From contig NC_088777.1 of NCBI RefSeq assembly GCF_954871325.1, forward strand, positions 42,261,366 to 42,325,365: DNA of 64,000 nt, written 5' to 3'. A model generated the notes under the pieces. It saw nothing but the letters and a program-made list of their open reading frames with translations, ran no database searches and was not told the DNA's origin. Made by a program: the position numbers and the translations under genes. Shown here piece by piece: positions 46,701 to 58,400 of the stretch (its first letter is position 1; each line of letters begins with the position of its first letter). The DNA comes from Gordionus sp. m RMFG-2023. Taxonomy: Eukaryota > Nematomorpha > Gordioida > Chordodea > Parachordodidae.

Positions 46701-49122
46701 CATAACATATGTCATTTAAACATATTATAATCAATTCAATTACAATTCTAATTGTATATAAAAAATTTTTATTGATAAATCACTTATTTATATAATAAGT
46801 AATAAAATTAATCTATTTACATAATAAATAATAAACAAATATATTATGAAATTTAAAATAAATATTTAAATAAATATCTAAGTTAATATATCGAAGATTT
46901 CTTTTTAGAAATACCAAAATTTCCAATTTATCAGAGATCAGTCTGTGGAGATGGGGACTGCCAATTTCACTAAAGATTCTGAATAGATTATCGCACACTT
47001 TTATAATGTGCAATATGGCAGAATATTTATTAATTAATTATTATTAAAAAATTAAACATAAAAATGAATTTCGATTTTATTTATAAAAATAAATGGATTT
47101 TAGATCTTTTTTGATTTTATAATATTTTATTTTTGTTAAAAGCGAGATTTTTTATTGAATCGGAAAATTTAATAATATTTGCCGATAACCGATATTTTAA
47201 AATGGGTGAAATATCGACCCGATCCTATAAAAAATATCGGTACACCTAAAGTTATTGAAATTTTTTTTTCCTTAAAATTAAATAATAATATAATGCTAAT
47301 TTTTTATGATTAGATCAAAGTTTGTTCAGTTAGCATTTTTTTGAATCTCAATTTAGATTTAAAAATTTTAAGTCATTTTCAATTAAAATCTCTGAAAATG
47401 TCTTAAATAAAGTCTCATATCTGTAGTTTTGAACAACTCAATTTGAGCTGATTTTTAAAAACTTGTAATATTTTCTTTAGATTTTACAGCTCAAATCAAA
47501 CCATTTAACAATGCTACATATCAGATCTATTTTTCAATTTTTTAAAAAAATTGAATTGGATCATTTATATAAAAAAAAAGTTTGTGATTAAGCCTGACTT
47601 GAAAAAATAAGCCTGATTTCAATCAATTTTTTTTATTTGACTTTTTAAGAAGTTTAATAAATTGAATGTGGAAAAATTATAAGTGCTGCAGGAAAAAATA
47701 TTTTACTTTTAATATTATAAATAATATATCCATAAAAACAAAATAATTTAAAATATAGTCAAAGTCAGCGTTCTGGTGCAAATTAAAAATAATGACATCA
47801 TCTGATCAAGTTCAAAAGATTGTATGACTAACATGAGTTCAGTTGGATAAGTTCATGCAGGACTCTACCTGAAACTCGCTTTGATCAAAATTTTATACAA
47901 TTCTGTGAACCTAAAAATGTAGGTTTGATGATCTAGATTAAAGTTATTTTAAAATGGGAACCAAATCAGAATATTTATGGGACCAGAGTTTGTGTGAAAT
48001 TTTTTTATAATTCAGTACTTGATTGTATATATCTTCTTTGATAACCATCGCATTAACCTGGTATTTACATTTTGTGCAAGATGCTGTTGCAAATGAACCT
48101 AATATATATTTTTTTAATAGATTAGCTTTGATTAATAATTTTACCATGACATTCTATAGACTTTAAAATGTTGGCCTCTTTTTCCAAGGTATCAATATTT
48201 TGAGTATAATTTCTCAATAATTTACTATTTTTCTCAAGATATTTAATAAATTGATGACTTAATGATGGTTTAAATTTGCCAGGATATATTTCCTATTTTA
48301 GTTATAAACGAAATTAAGCAATTAGGTAAATATAATATTATACCTTGGCAAATTTAAAAAATGGTCTTGGATCATATTTAAAATAATTTATGTCAAACAT
48401 AGCTTGGGCATCAGGCAAATTTGGAAAATCTTTAGCTAAACGTGCATATAAGCCATCTTTTGATCTAAAATCAGGTATTCCACATGAAACAGATACCTAG
48501 TATGTTTATAAAGAATAAATAATATATTTACTATTCATACCCCTGCACCAGTTAAAACAAGTATATTACTAGATTTATCAATTATATTGACAAAATCATC
48601 AATTGTATTGATAGAAGACAGTTTAGACCTTTTAAACATTGAAGGTTGTGTTAGGATTTGAAGAATCATATCCCAGCTTTCATAATTATTTAAGGCAGAA
48701 AAGGATTTATTTGGCAATAATATTTCTAAGATTTTTTGTGGACTATTATTAGCCTTCATTTGTTGTTTTAGCCACAAAAGTGGTTCTGAAATATATTAAA
48801 TATAAATATTATATTATAAAAACTTACCAGGTGATGCTAAGAGTTCAGAATCAGAATCACTAATTGAATTTGATTCATTTGTGCTATTAGAATTGTCTGA
48901 TGTGAACGATTGTAAATCATCTTCCTTTAAGTTATGATCTTCAATTTTTTCATCAAAAGTTAATTTATCATGTGAGTTATTTTTTCCATTCACTAATTTT
49001 ACAGGTAAATCTTTAGCCGCTATATTCTATATTATTTTTTTATAGAAAATATATTTACCATTTTCCAGTGGAATATTAGAATTGTTGTTGATATCCTTAA
49101 AAGTTGGAACATATTGAGACAT
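43718..49122 (-). CDS. SIRT1: NAD-dependent protein deacetylase, SIRT1 type
   Basis: There are twelve exons: 49122-49059, 49019-48828, 48785-48541, 48496-48344, 48292-48145, 48098-48019, 46332-46227, 46073-45579, 45384-45267, 44710-44532, 44483-43911 and 43794-43718. They total 2430 nt and 809 residues, all phases matching. The protein removes acetyl groups from histones and transcription factors using NAD. Seen: an acidic Ser-rich N-terminus; LVLTGAG/VSVSCGIPDFRS (NAD site); DPRPFFKFAKEIYPG; NYTQNIDTLE; catalytic His in IECHGSFATASC; zinc Cys pairs CTKC and CPKC; KPDIVFFGE; GSSMKVRP; VNKEPLPHLNFD; GDCD. The last exon encodes FLFIPPNRYIFPDAEI, the ESA motif that binds back to the catalytic core. 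Between CPKC and the FGE strand lie about 145 residues (human about 7, from memory), rich in Ser, Asn and acidic residues. Intron 6 contains a hAT copy. Confidence 0.95.
46531..47248 (-). mobile_element. hAT-derived element, GTACCGATA family, copy 1
   Basis: It begins AGGGGTGTACCGATACCAC and ends ATATCGGTACACCTA, inverted ends followed by CCGATCCGATAT-type subterminal repeats. Inside, on the minus strand, is a hAT transposase C-terminus: FSEIGSPHLHRLISDKLE, then ILVFLKRNLRYIN. Nothing else of the transposase remains, so it is an internally deleted, non-autonomous copy. It lies in SIRT1 intron 6. Confidence 0.85.
47427..47516. repeat. MITE family A, shortened copy in SIRT1 intron 6
   Basis: GAACAACTCAATTTGAGCTG at the left and CAGCTCAAATCAAACCATTT at the right form a 90-bp hairpin with decayed family A tips. 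Confidence 0.65.
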
Positions 49123-49478
49123 TACTATTAAAGTCCTTAAATAAGTGAATTGTTGGCTTATTTATGGCGGCTTTTAATTTACTCTGCCATAAAATTAAAT
49201 GACATGGATTGCTGCTAAATTCATTCTAAATCGTATGATTCTAGAATGGTTAACGATCAATTTTCGATTTATTAGTTTTTCAGTAGCATAACTACAAAAT
49301 AGATGTTATATATAATTAATATGCATTTTTATATTATTTTTTATATTGACAAAAAATAACATATTTTTTATTATTTTAAACACATTTAAGTCTGTGAGAA
49401 TTAACATTTTAAATTTTATTACTGATAGCTTTTTTATAATATACACATAATATTTAGCTTTTTGTTACTATCATTACT
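49123..49478. other. Divergent gap between SIRT1 and EPS15-like gene
   Basis: Only about 356 bp separate the two proposed start codons. No TATA box stands out. Both promoters must lie here or in EPS15 intron 1. Confidence 0.5.
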
Positions 49479-52400
49479 ATGTATAACCTTGAATTTACCG
49501 GTGAGATTACGATCGCGATTTAGCCGCGATAGCAGATTTTATAGCTAATAGAATTACATTTTTATAAATATATCCCATGAATCATTTGTTATTGTGTTAA
49601 AATTATTTAAATATAAATAAAAATCAATATTAAACAGTTTCTGAATTTATTGTAAATTAAATAATTGTCATATGTTTAAATGTAATTTTCACTTATCCGA
49701 AAATAAATGATAAGAGTAAAATATAATTTTTATAACTTATAATATAATCATCATTTAAGTCCGAAGAAAAGCTTAAATTGGAAAAGATTTTTGAAGATAT
49801 AAGCGAAAATGGTCTTCTAAGTGGAACCAAAGCTAAAGAGGTTAGGTTATTTTAATTATCTAAATAATGAGTTATACAGATGATGATACAAACTGGTATT
49901 CCTGTTAATATTTTGGCTAAAATATGGGATATGAGTGATTTAGACAAAGATGGTGCTTTAGATCAGAATGAATTTATTATTGTTTATAAAATATATACTA
50001 TTATATTACAAATATTTTTAGTCTATGTATTTGATAAACAAGGCAAAATCCAATAATATGCCTAATGAGCTTCCAATAGAATTTTATAAGTCTCTAGGTT
50101 ATCCAACCAATATACCTTTATTAAGTTTGTTTTAAAATTAATTAGAGTTTTGATATATTATTTAATAATCTAGCAACCAAAAATGTAACATCACCTTCAT
50201 CAGTTGTAAATTTATACCAATGTTATCACAATGAATGTTATTTTTTTTTCTTCTAGCTTTTAACTGACCCAAAGGATTCTCCAGAAAAGTTATTTAAATC
50301 TTTAGATATGGACAGAGATGGCTTTATTAATGGAGTAGATTGTAAAAATATTTTCTTAGCTACACAATTATCTCAACCTTTGTTAGCACACATTTGGTAA
50401 ATATAATATTGGGTTAATATTTTATTATTTAACTACTAGGAACATATGTGATATTGAGAAAACAGGCATGCTGGATCAAGACCATTTTAAATTGGCCTGG
50501 TATTTAATCAATCAAAAGATCAACAATTCTATAGATCCCCCATCACAATTTTATCCAGAATTGATTGAATTAAGTAGAAAATATAATGTAAGCTATATGA
50601 AAATTTTTTACTAAAAATTAATAAATTATGTTTTATATTTAGCCCAATACCCAAATTCTTTTGATGGAAGCTGATTGCCAAGAACTATCGAGAGGCAATG
50701 AAATTACTACTTTAATCAAAGAGTTAGAAGAAATCAATGAGTATATAAATTTTATTATTCTAATCATAAAATTTTGAGTGAGCCATTATTTAAATTTAAT
50801 AAAGCTTTGTAAATATAATTTTAAAATAAAAAATGCATCCTATACCCCCCCCCCCACCCCATCCATACTTTCCCCATAAAAATTGAATAAAATAAGCAGT
50901 GCTATAATATCATTACATTTTGCATTACTCTGCAAATATAGTTATGTCATGTTTATTTTACTTTTAAAAAATATTGCCATTATATTTATTTCTTAATAAT
51001 GTAATAACCATTATCTTAATATTAAATTAATCGTTTTCCTTTTGTTGTTACATCAACCAATATATATTTTTAAAAATGCCAAATTAGGTACCGATATTTT
51101 TTATCGGATCGGATCGGGCCGATATTCCACCTATTAAAAATATCGGTTATTGACTAATATTATAAATTTTGCCAATCCGATCCGATATAAAATGGCGTCC
51201 TTAACAAAAATAAAATGTTATAAATTTTTAAAAAAAAGTTATATCTAAAATCATTTATTTTTATAAATAAAATCGAAATCCATATTTTTTTAATAATAAT
51301 AATTAATTAATATTCTGCCATATTGTTATTATTTTTTAGTTAATGATGCTTACTACCAAGTGAATGTATGGAAATATTCTAAATACCAACCTAATTTGCT
51401 AAATACCGACCAAAATTTATTAAAAATTTAATATATTAATACGGAATCACGTGGTCGAGTCAGACCTCCTATATATTATCCCCCCAAGGATGGAACCACC
51501 AAGTTAGATTAAGAAAAAAAACATAACCATTCCCGGGATTCGAACCCGGACCATGGGTAAGCCAAGCTCTTGCCTACTAGACCATAGAGGCTTTCCAAAA
51601 ATCACAATTTATCAAATATATATTATAAATATATTTGGTAGTGCATATCCAAATGAAAAATAAACAAAATTCAAATTTGATAAGCATCAATATCCTTATT
51701 TTTTTGCGCATTCTGTTTATAAAAGTGTGCGATAATCTCTTCAGAATCTGTTTTAAGTGAAGCTGGTGATATTGACAGTTATCATAGCCGCAGGCTAATT
51801 TCTGATGAATTGGAAATTTTGATATTTCTAAAAAGAAATCTTCGATATATTAATGTTAAATATTATTTTAAATATTTATTTAAATTTCATAATATATTTG
51901 TTTATTACTTATTATGTATATAGATAAATTTTGATACTTATTATATAAAAGTGATTTATAATAAAAATATTTTATATACTTTTAGACAATAGAATTGAAT
52001 ATAAACTATAACTGATCATTATAATATATTTATATGACATAAGTTATGGTATAATTAAATTATAGATGTTATACTAATAAAAAGTATATTACAAATTAAA
52101 ACCATTGGTATCTTTACAGAACGCAAAATTAGATATAATATCGGATCGGTTATCGGCCGATATCAATTTAATATCTGGAATATCGGATCGGATCGGCCTC
52201 CAAAAAGTGGTATAGGTACACCCCTAATATATATATAATTAGACAGAATTCTTTTAAAAAATACCTTTATTTCTATGACCATTTTCAGTTTTGTATTTCC
52301 GGTTTTTTGTATTAATTGGGTTTCTATTATATTCATATATATTACCATATTAAAAATCTATTATTAAGCTATATAATGATATTTAAATTATTGCTCTAAC

Positions 52401-55400
52401 TTAATTTTTCTTGAGGTACTTTAAAATTAATAAAATGCATTTTGAAACCCCCATCTCTTACCAAGTAAGTGGTTTAAGGAATTAAAATATCTTTTTTTTG
52501 TAGTTATAGTATATACTACCAATATACAAATTTTAAAAAAATTATGAAGGGGTCGGGTTGATGATCGACTTTTTTTAGTTGATTTGATATGGAATTCCAA
52601 ATATCGGATCGGGCCGTTTTTTGTCCTTTTAAAAATATCGGTCATCGGCCGATGTTATTAAATTTACCGATTAGATCTGCTAAAATGGCATCTTAATTTA
52701 AAATTGATTAATATTTATATTTTTGAATAAATTAAGAACATTTTTAACTAACTAAATAACTGAAAATATGTTAAAAATATATAATTTTTTTTAAAAAGAA
52801 TGTATATGATCTTAAAACTTAATATAATTTAAATTGTTTTATATTGATCATGAATAAGACTAGATTAGATTCTAATTTTCTAAAACTCAAAAAAAAATTG
52901 GATATTTTGGTTGTTTTCTTTTTAAAGTACCCTCTTTTTTTATGTCAAATTATTTTTCTCTAAAGTAAGTTTTAAGATACAAATTATTATTAATACTTAA
53001 ATATTAAATAAATTATAACTATTTTAAAATATTGTATTTGATGATTTTAATAGTAAAATTATGAAATACAATATTTAAAGCAATATTTCGGAGCTTGAAC
53101 TTCAATTTTTTTATTTGCCATTTCCAGCAAATAATCTTTGAAGTTCATAAAATTGATTATTTATTTTTAAATAGGTCAAATCTTTTTCTTTTTTTTTAAA
53201 AAAGAATCGTGATTTTATCGTAGAATTTTTCAATTATTTATGTTAAATATGAACTTAAATCTTTGTTTGAGCATTCTCAAAAAAAATCTTTATTTTTAAG
53301 CTTTTTAAACCTTTTTTCGACATTCTTTACAAAAATTCTCATGTTTACAAAAATTATTTTATTTAAATGTAAGGGTAACTTAATAAATGTCTAAAATATC
53401 AAAGCATAAATATAGAGATTTGAGTGAGATATAACAATTTTAAAATTGGAATGAGCTATGCTCCATCCAACTAGTGTTGTTAAACCACTCGATTTGAACC
53501 GATTTTTGAAAATAATTAAATCAATATTTCAGCCAGAAAAATATTACCTAGCCCTCAAGATTTTCCTAATAGATGTCCAAACCTTTGTGCCACCTATGAG
53601 CAAAATCTTCAGGCTTGCTTAATATTATTCTATAAAATATATTGAGTTAGCCGTTTTTAAGAATCTGTTAAAATCGAACTGTTTAACAACACTACATACA
53701 ACTGCTTGGGTTATTTTGTTCCACGTTGTCACCCAAGGCTAATAAAATATGTAAACTGGCCAAAGACCTGAAAACAGGAAAAAAGCTCGTCAAATATTTA
53801 TTCACCACCCTTACCAAAATTCCAGGTATTATGGAATGAATATTTCGGTATAATATTCATTGAATTGATAAATATTTTGCACTTTTGCAATCATTATTTA
53901 TTTATTTACTTTTTTTTGGGGGGGGGGGGATAATATAATTTTATTTAAATACATAATTAAATATTCTATAGGGAAAAAATTAAGATCGAATCAAAGATAA
54001 CTGCAAGGGAAAACGAATTAAGATCCAGAAACGACATTTATTTGGAAATGAAGAAGGAAGTTGAAATCTTAAATGAGTCCGTTAAAATATTGGAAAATGA
54101 TAAAGAAAAAGGTATTCACAGGTAAAAAATATTACGATTATAAATCAGTATTTTATAAGCTGGTTATCCACTTTATTGGAGAGCCTTTAAATATACATTT
54201 CTTCTATCCATCTTGTTGTTAGACTGACTCCTATCTCTAGTATGATACTGGCTGGTTACCATCTAGTTGACTACAATATTCTTTCCTAACCCACCTGCCT
54301 CTCTCGGTTTTTAGGGGATCTTACGGCTTTCTTATTTTTAATCTCGCCGCCTCTCTCAGATGTAAGGAATCTTTCTTATCATCATATGTGATTCGTTTTT
54401 CGCTCTTTTGGCTTCACATTTACAATTCATTATCGTTAGTCTTTCCATTGATACCTCGTAGGAGTACTAACCATTTCCCTTCTTTATAGATCCTTCCCTC
54501 CTTCCGTTTCTTAGTTTGTTATCTATCCAAAAAATTGTCCATAGCTTAGTGACATACCAGATAGAGATAGACATCACTATCAGCATGATGACACCCTAGC
54601 ACTAGAAATAGGAGTCAAAACGACGAAAGAGGTGTAAAATTGTGAATTAACTTTATATTAATTTATTATTTTCTATTCTTTCTTTTAAATTACCATACTT
54701 TAAATAGATTATATTGATTTTAATCCTATCAAATCGACTGCGCCAATAAAGCATGTAATTAATTAATGTAAAATGAATTCACGGCTATTTCAGTTATTAC
54801 GTTTCTTTCTTTAAAGCTATATCCAAATTCTTTTTTAAAATGTTCAAAAAGTCTCAAAGTTTTAATGAAATTATATTTAAAAAAATTTTTTATATTAATA
54901 TTTAGGACATTTTTAAAAGCTTATTTCGTCTTTTTCGATAAAGTTTCAAAAGTTTGCAAATCTCATTTTTTGATATTTGGAAATACAGCCTTTATTAAAT
55001 AATCTACGAATATTTTGTATTGGCTTATTTTCCCCTATAGTTTCTTATGAATTTTATTTTTAGAGGTTATTTCTTACAAATTATTGCATCGTTTTTTGTA
55101 TTTTTTTATCTTTTGATATCGACCAGGAGAATATTATCAAATATTGCATCATCATTTTAAATTTAACTTATTAGATTGGGGATGGATATTCGCAGATCAT
55201 TCAATAAAAATAAAAATATATGGTTTGTTTAAACGGCTCGCTTGAGACCATTTTTTAAAAAACGGCTAACTCAATATTTTATTTAGGAAAAATATAACAC
55301 AAGCCTGAATATTTTGTTTCATATATGTCACAAAAGTTTATACATCTATTAGCGAAATCTAAAAGTTTAAGGCAATATTTTTTCTGGCTAAATTATTGAT

Positions 55401-58400
55401 TTATTAAAAAATCGGCTCAAATCGAACCGTTTAAACAACATATAAAAATATGTATCCTTTTATTTATGGGTTTTTTTTTAAAATAAAAGATTGGACGAAT
55501 TAAATATCAAAGAAAAAAATTTTATCGACAGAATACGTGACACACAGAACCAAGTAGAAAAGTTGGAGAACGAGGTGTCTTTTTTAAAACTTATATTTAA
55601 ACGAAATATATATGATTCTCTTGCTAACGCGCATTTTCATTTACTAGTTTAGATTATAGTAATGTGAAATATATTTTTTAGTTAAAAATTTAAAAAAAAT
55701 AAAAGTAAGTAGATAAATTTTGATTGAGATATATATACTTTGATTTAACAAAGATTTAAATTTTTTTTTAACTACCGAAGTTTATAATCCTTGAATTTTA
55801 TTAAAGAATTGATGGTTGCAAATTTGTATTATTATTATTTTTTCAAATACTAATAATCAGATAAAGGACATAAATAAGGTTATATTTCAAAAGAAAGTCA
55901 ACCTGCCTGTAGACCAATCTCTCAAGGGCGATCAGAGATCTATGGAAAGTTATTACATAGATCAATTATTGCATGAGGAGGCACATCTGATGAAGCAGAT
56001 TGAGATTTGCGAGGAAAAACTAATAAATCTTAAAACAAAACCGTTTCCATCTGTTGGTGACAATGGCATTAAAAATGAAACTAATTATGTAATTAGATTT
56101 GATTATTTGATTTTTTGTATAGTTGTTAGTGTTGAAAAACGAGAACTTTGATATATCCTTTTACATTTCAAATATTATTATCATCTTAGAAGGAAATTTT
56201 ATATGACAAATTTTATATTTAACAATTTTTATTTTCTCTTAAACATACAAAAAACGATATGTGATAAAAAAAACTTATTAAATAATTAACAATGTACAAA
56301 TGCCCCCTTGCCTTTAAACAAAATCCTTGGTAACATGAGACAATTTATACATAAATTACTAAAAATCAAATAAGTAATTTAAAAATCTAATAGATTTTTA
56401 GTGGTAGCCTGGCATATTAATGATGTATTTAATCAGAATTAATATGACAAAGTTATAAATAAATATGTATTAAAAAAAATGTGATGAGCTATTTGAGATA
56501 TGATAATATATTAAAAATGGAAAACATTTATTCGTTAAACAAAAATCATATCTATGATACCCACAAAACCCCCTAAAACACATAGTAAGATAAATAAGAG
56601 CTTCTGTTCAATAACAACAGCAGGAATCTATTTAGTGATTTTGATTTAATATGCAATATTCTGGTTATCACAAATTTAGACTTATATATACAGTAAGCCT
56701 TTACAACAAGTATGTTTTCGAACAAGGTTTGGCCCATTTGATTTGAATTTAATTTTTTAAATAAATTAATTTAATAATCTTACAAAAATCGCGAATATAA
56801 AAAATAAAAAAGGACCTAGAAGTAAAATTTTATTTTGGCAAGAAAACTTCATGAATTTTGGAGCAGTTGTTCAGTTTTGTCTGTTCAATATTTGATAAAT
56901 GATCCACCGCTATCTTCGAAATTTGACACCACTTTTTTCCTCTATTTCTTTAAATCAAATTCAAATTTAAGGCCTGGTTTGATAAGAAAATAGGTTGCTC
57001 TGGTCTGAAAGTTAAAAATTATGGTCGGCCCCGAGAGTTTACGACTGGGTTATATTTTTTGTGTACATTTTCCTTATGGCACATAATGCACTTTTTCAGA
57101 AGAGGCATAGTGTCTTTTTGCCTGGTTAACCAGATTGAAAAAGGGCATTACGTCTAATTTAAAAAAAACTATATATTCTCATACAAAATTATTTTAAGGA
57201 TCCATTTTTAGACTCCTTTGCCAACGCCACGATTACAAACGCTCCACAAACTGATGGTTTCGTAGATGATCCATTTTTTTCTTCGCCAAGTATTTAAATT
57301 TATATATAAATGGTACATTAATTACATATCTTAAATTTAACCACAGCTATACAATACCAATATAATATAGGGATATACAAAATTAGAGTTTTTAAACATT
57401 TAACTGTAATTTATATTGATTTAAAAGATCTTATTCAAATGCCAAAGAAACCAAATTTTCCTCTCAAGTAGAGACAATTAATTCCTCATCGATTTTCGAA
57501 TTTAATAATGAAAAAAATATAACTCCTAATCAATAATAAGCTCACCAGGTTATTGGTTCCTAATCTCGTTTCTAAATTAAATTAATATTTAAAATATTAT
57601 CCTTAAGCTCTCCCCTACGTCTTGTTACATCAACAATAATTTTTAAAACAAAAAGTGGGGTTAGAACTAGAGGGCTGCAAGCTCATTGTTTAAAAAAAAA
57701 TTTAACGAGCCTACCCATCTTTTTTTGAAAATAAAATTTCGCCCGCCTATTTACTTTAAAAATTATTTGATTGGGTTGACTCTATTTTTTTAATTTATTT
57801 TATTTTTACTTAACTCATTAGTTACTAAGATATTATAAATTCGAACTTTTTTAAAAAATATAAATATTACATTTTTTTTAAAATACAGAATTCCAAAAAA
57901 TAAAAATTGTTTTAAAAATCAAATATAGGGGAGTAAATATGGATTTTATTTGTAGATATATTTTTAACATCATATATCAATTAACGACTCTCTGAAGTTG
58001 TATGGTTAACGGACGATATTAAGTGAAATGGATCTCAAAAATAAAGAGGCCGGGATCGCAAAAATGGAGAAAGGGGATCTGGCTTACCTGGGTCTACCTT
58101 GAAAACCGCCATTAAACGGGAAAGAAGGAGAATAGGAATTTATTGCACATATAGGGGTTATTTATTTTATATCATTTGCAACGACCTTGATGAACACCTA
58201 AAACTGGCATGCCATTTATTTCTGCTTATTGAATTGAATCTATAAGACATCATGATCGGTTAAAAAGTGGAACATATATCCACCAGAAAAAATATATGCG
58301 TATTCTCCATGAAAATTACAATAAAATATTTACCAATTTTTTCTTCTGCGAATTCAAGAACGATAATACTCAAAACTTTATCTAGTAAATCAACTCCTCC

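Noticed and set aside
51521-51592. A tRNA gene on the minus strand
   Set aside because: The A and B boxes are present, but the acceptor stem does not pair and an attached tail and nesting in a transposon indicate a SINE.
57436-57535. Possible extra EPS15 exon encoding SYSNAKETKFSS and a Ser/Asn-rich stretch
   Set aside because: No entry and exit phase fits exon 12 (ending phase 1) or exon 13, while exons 12 and 13 join each other directly in frame.
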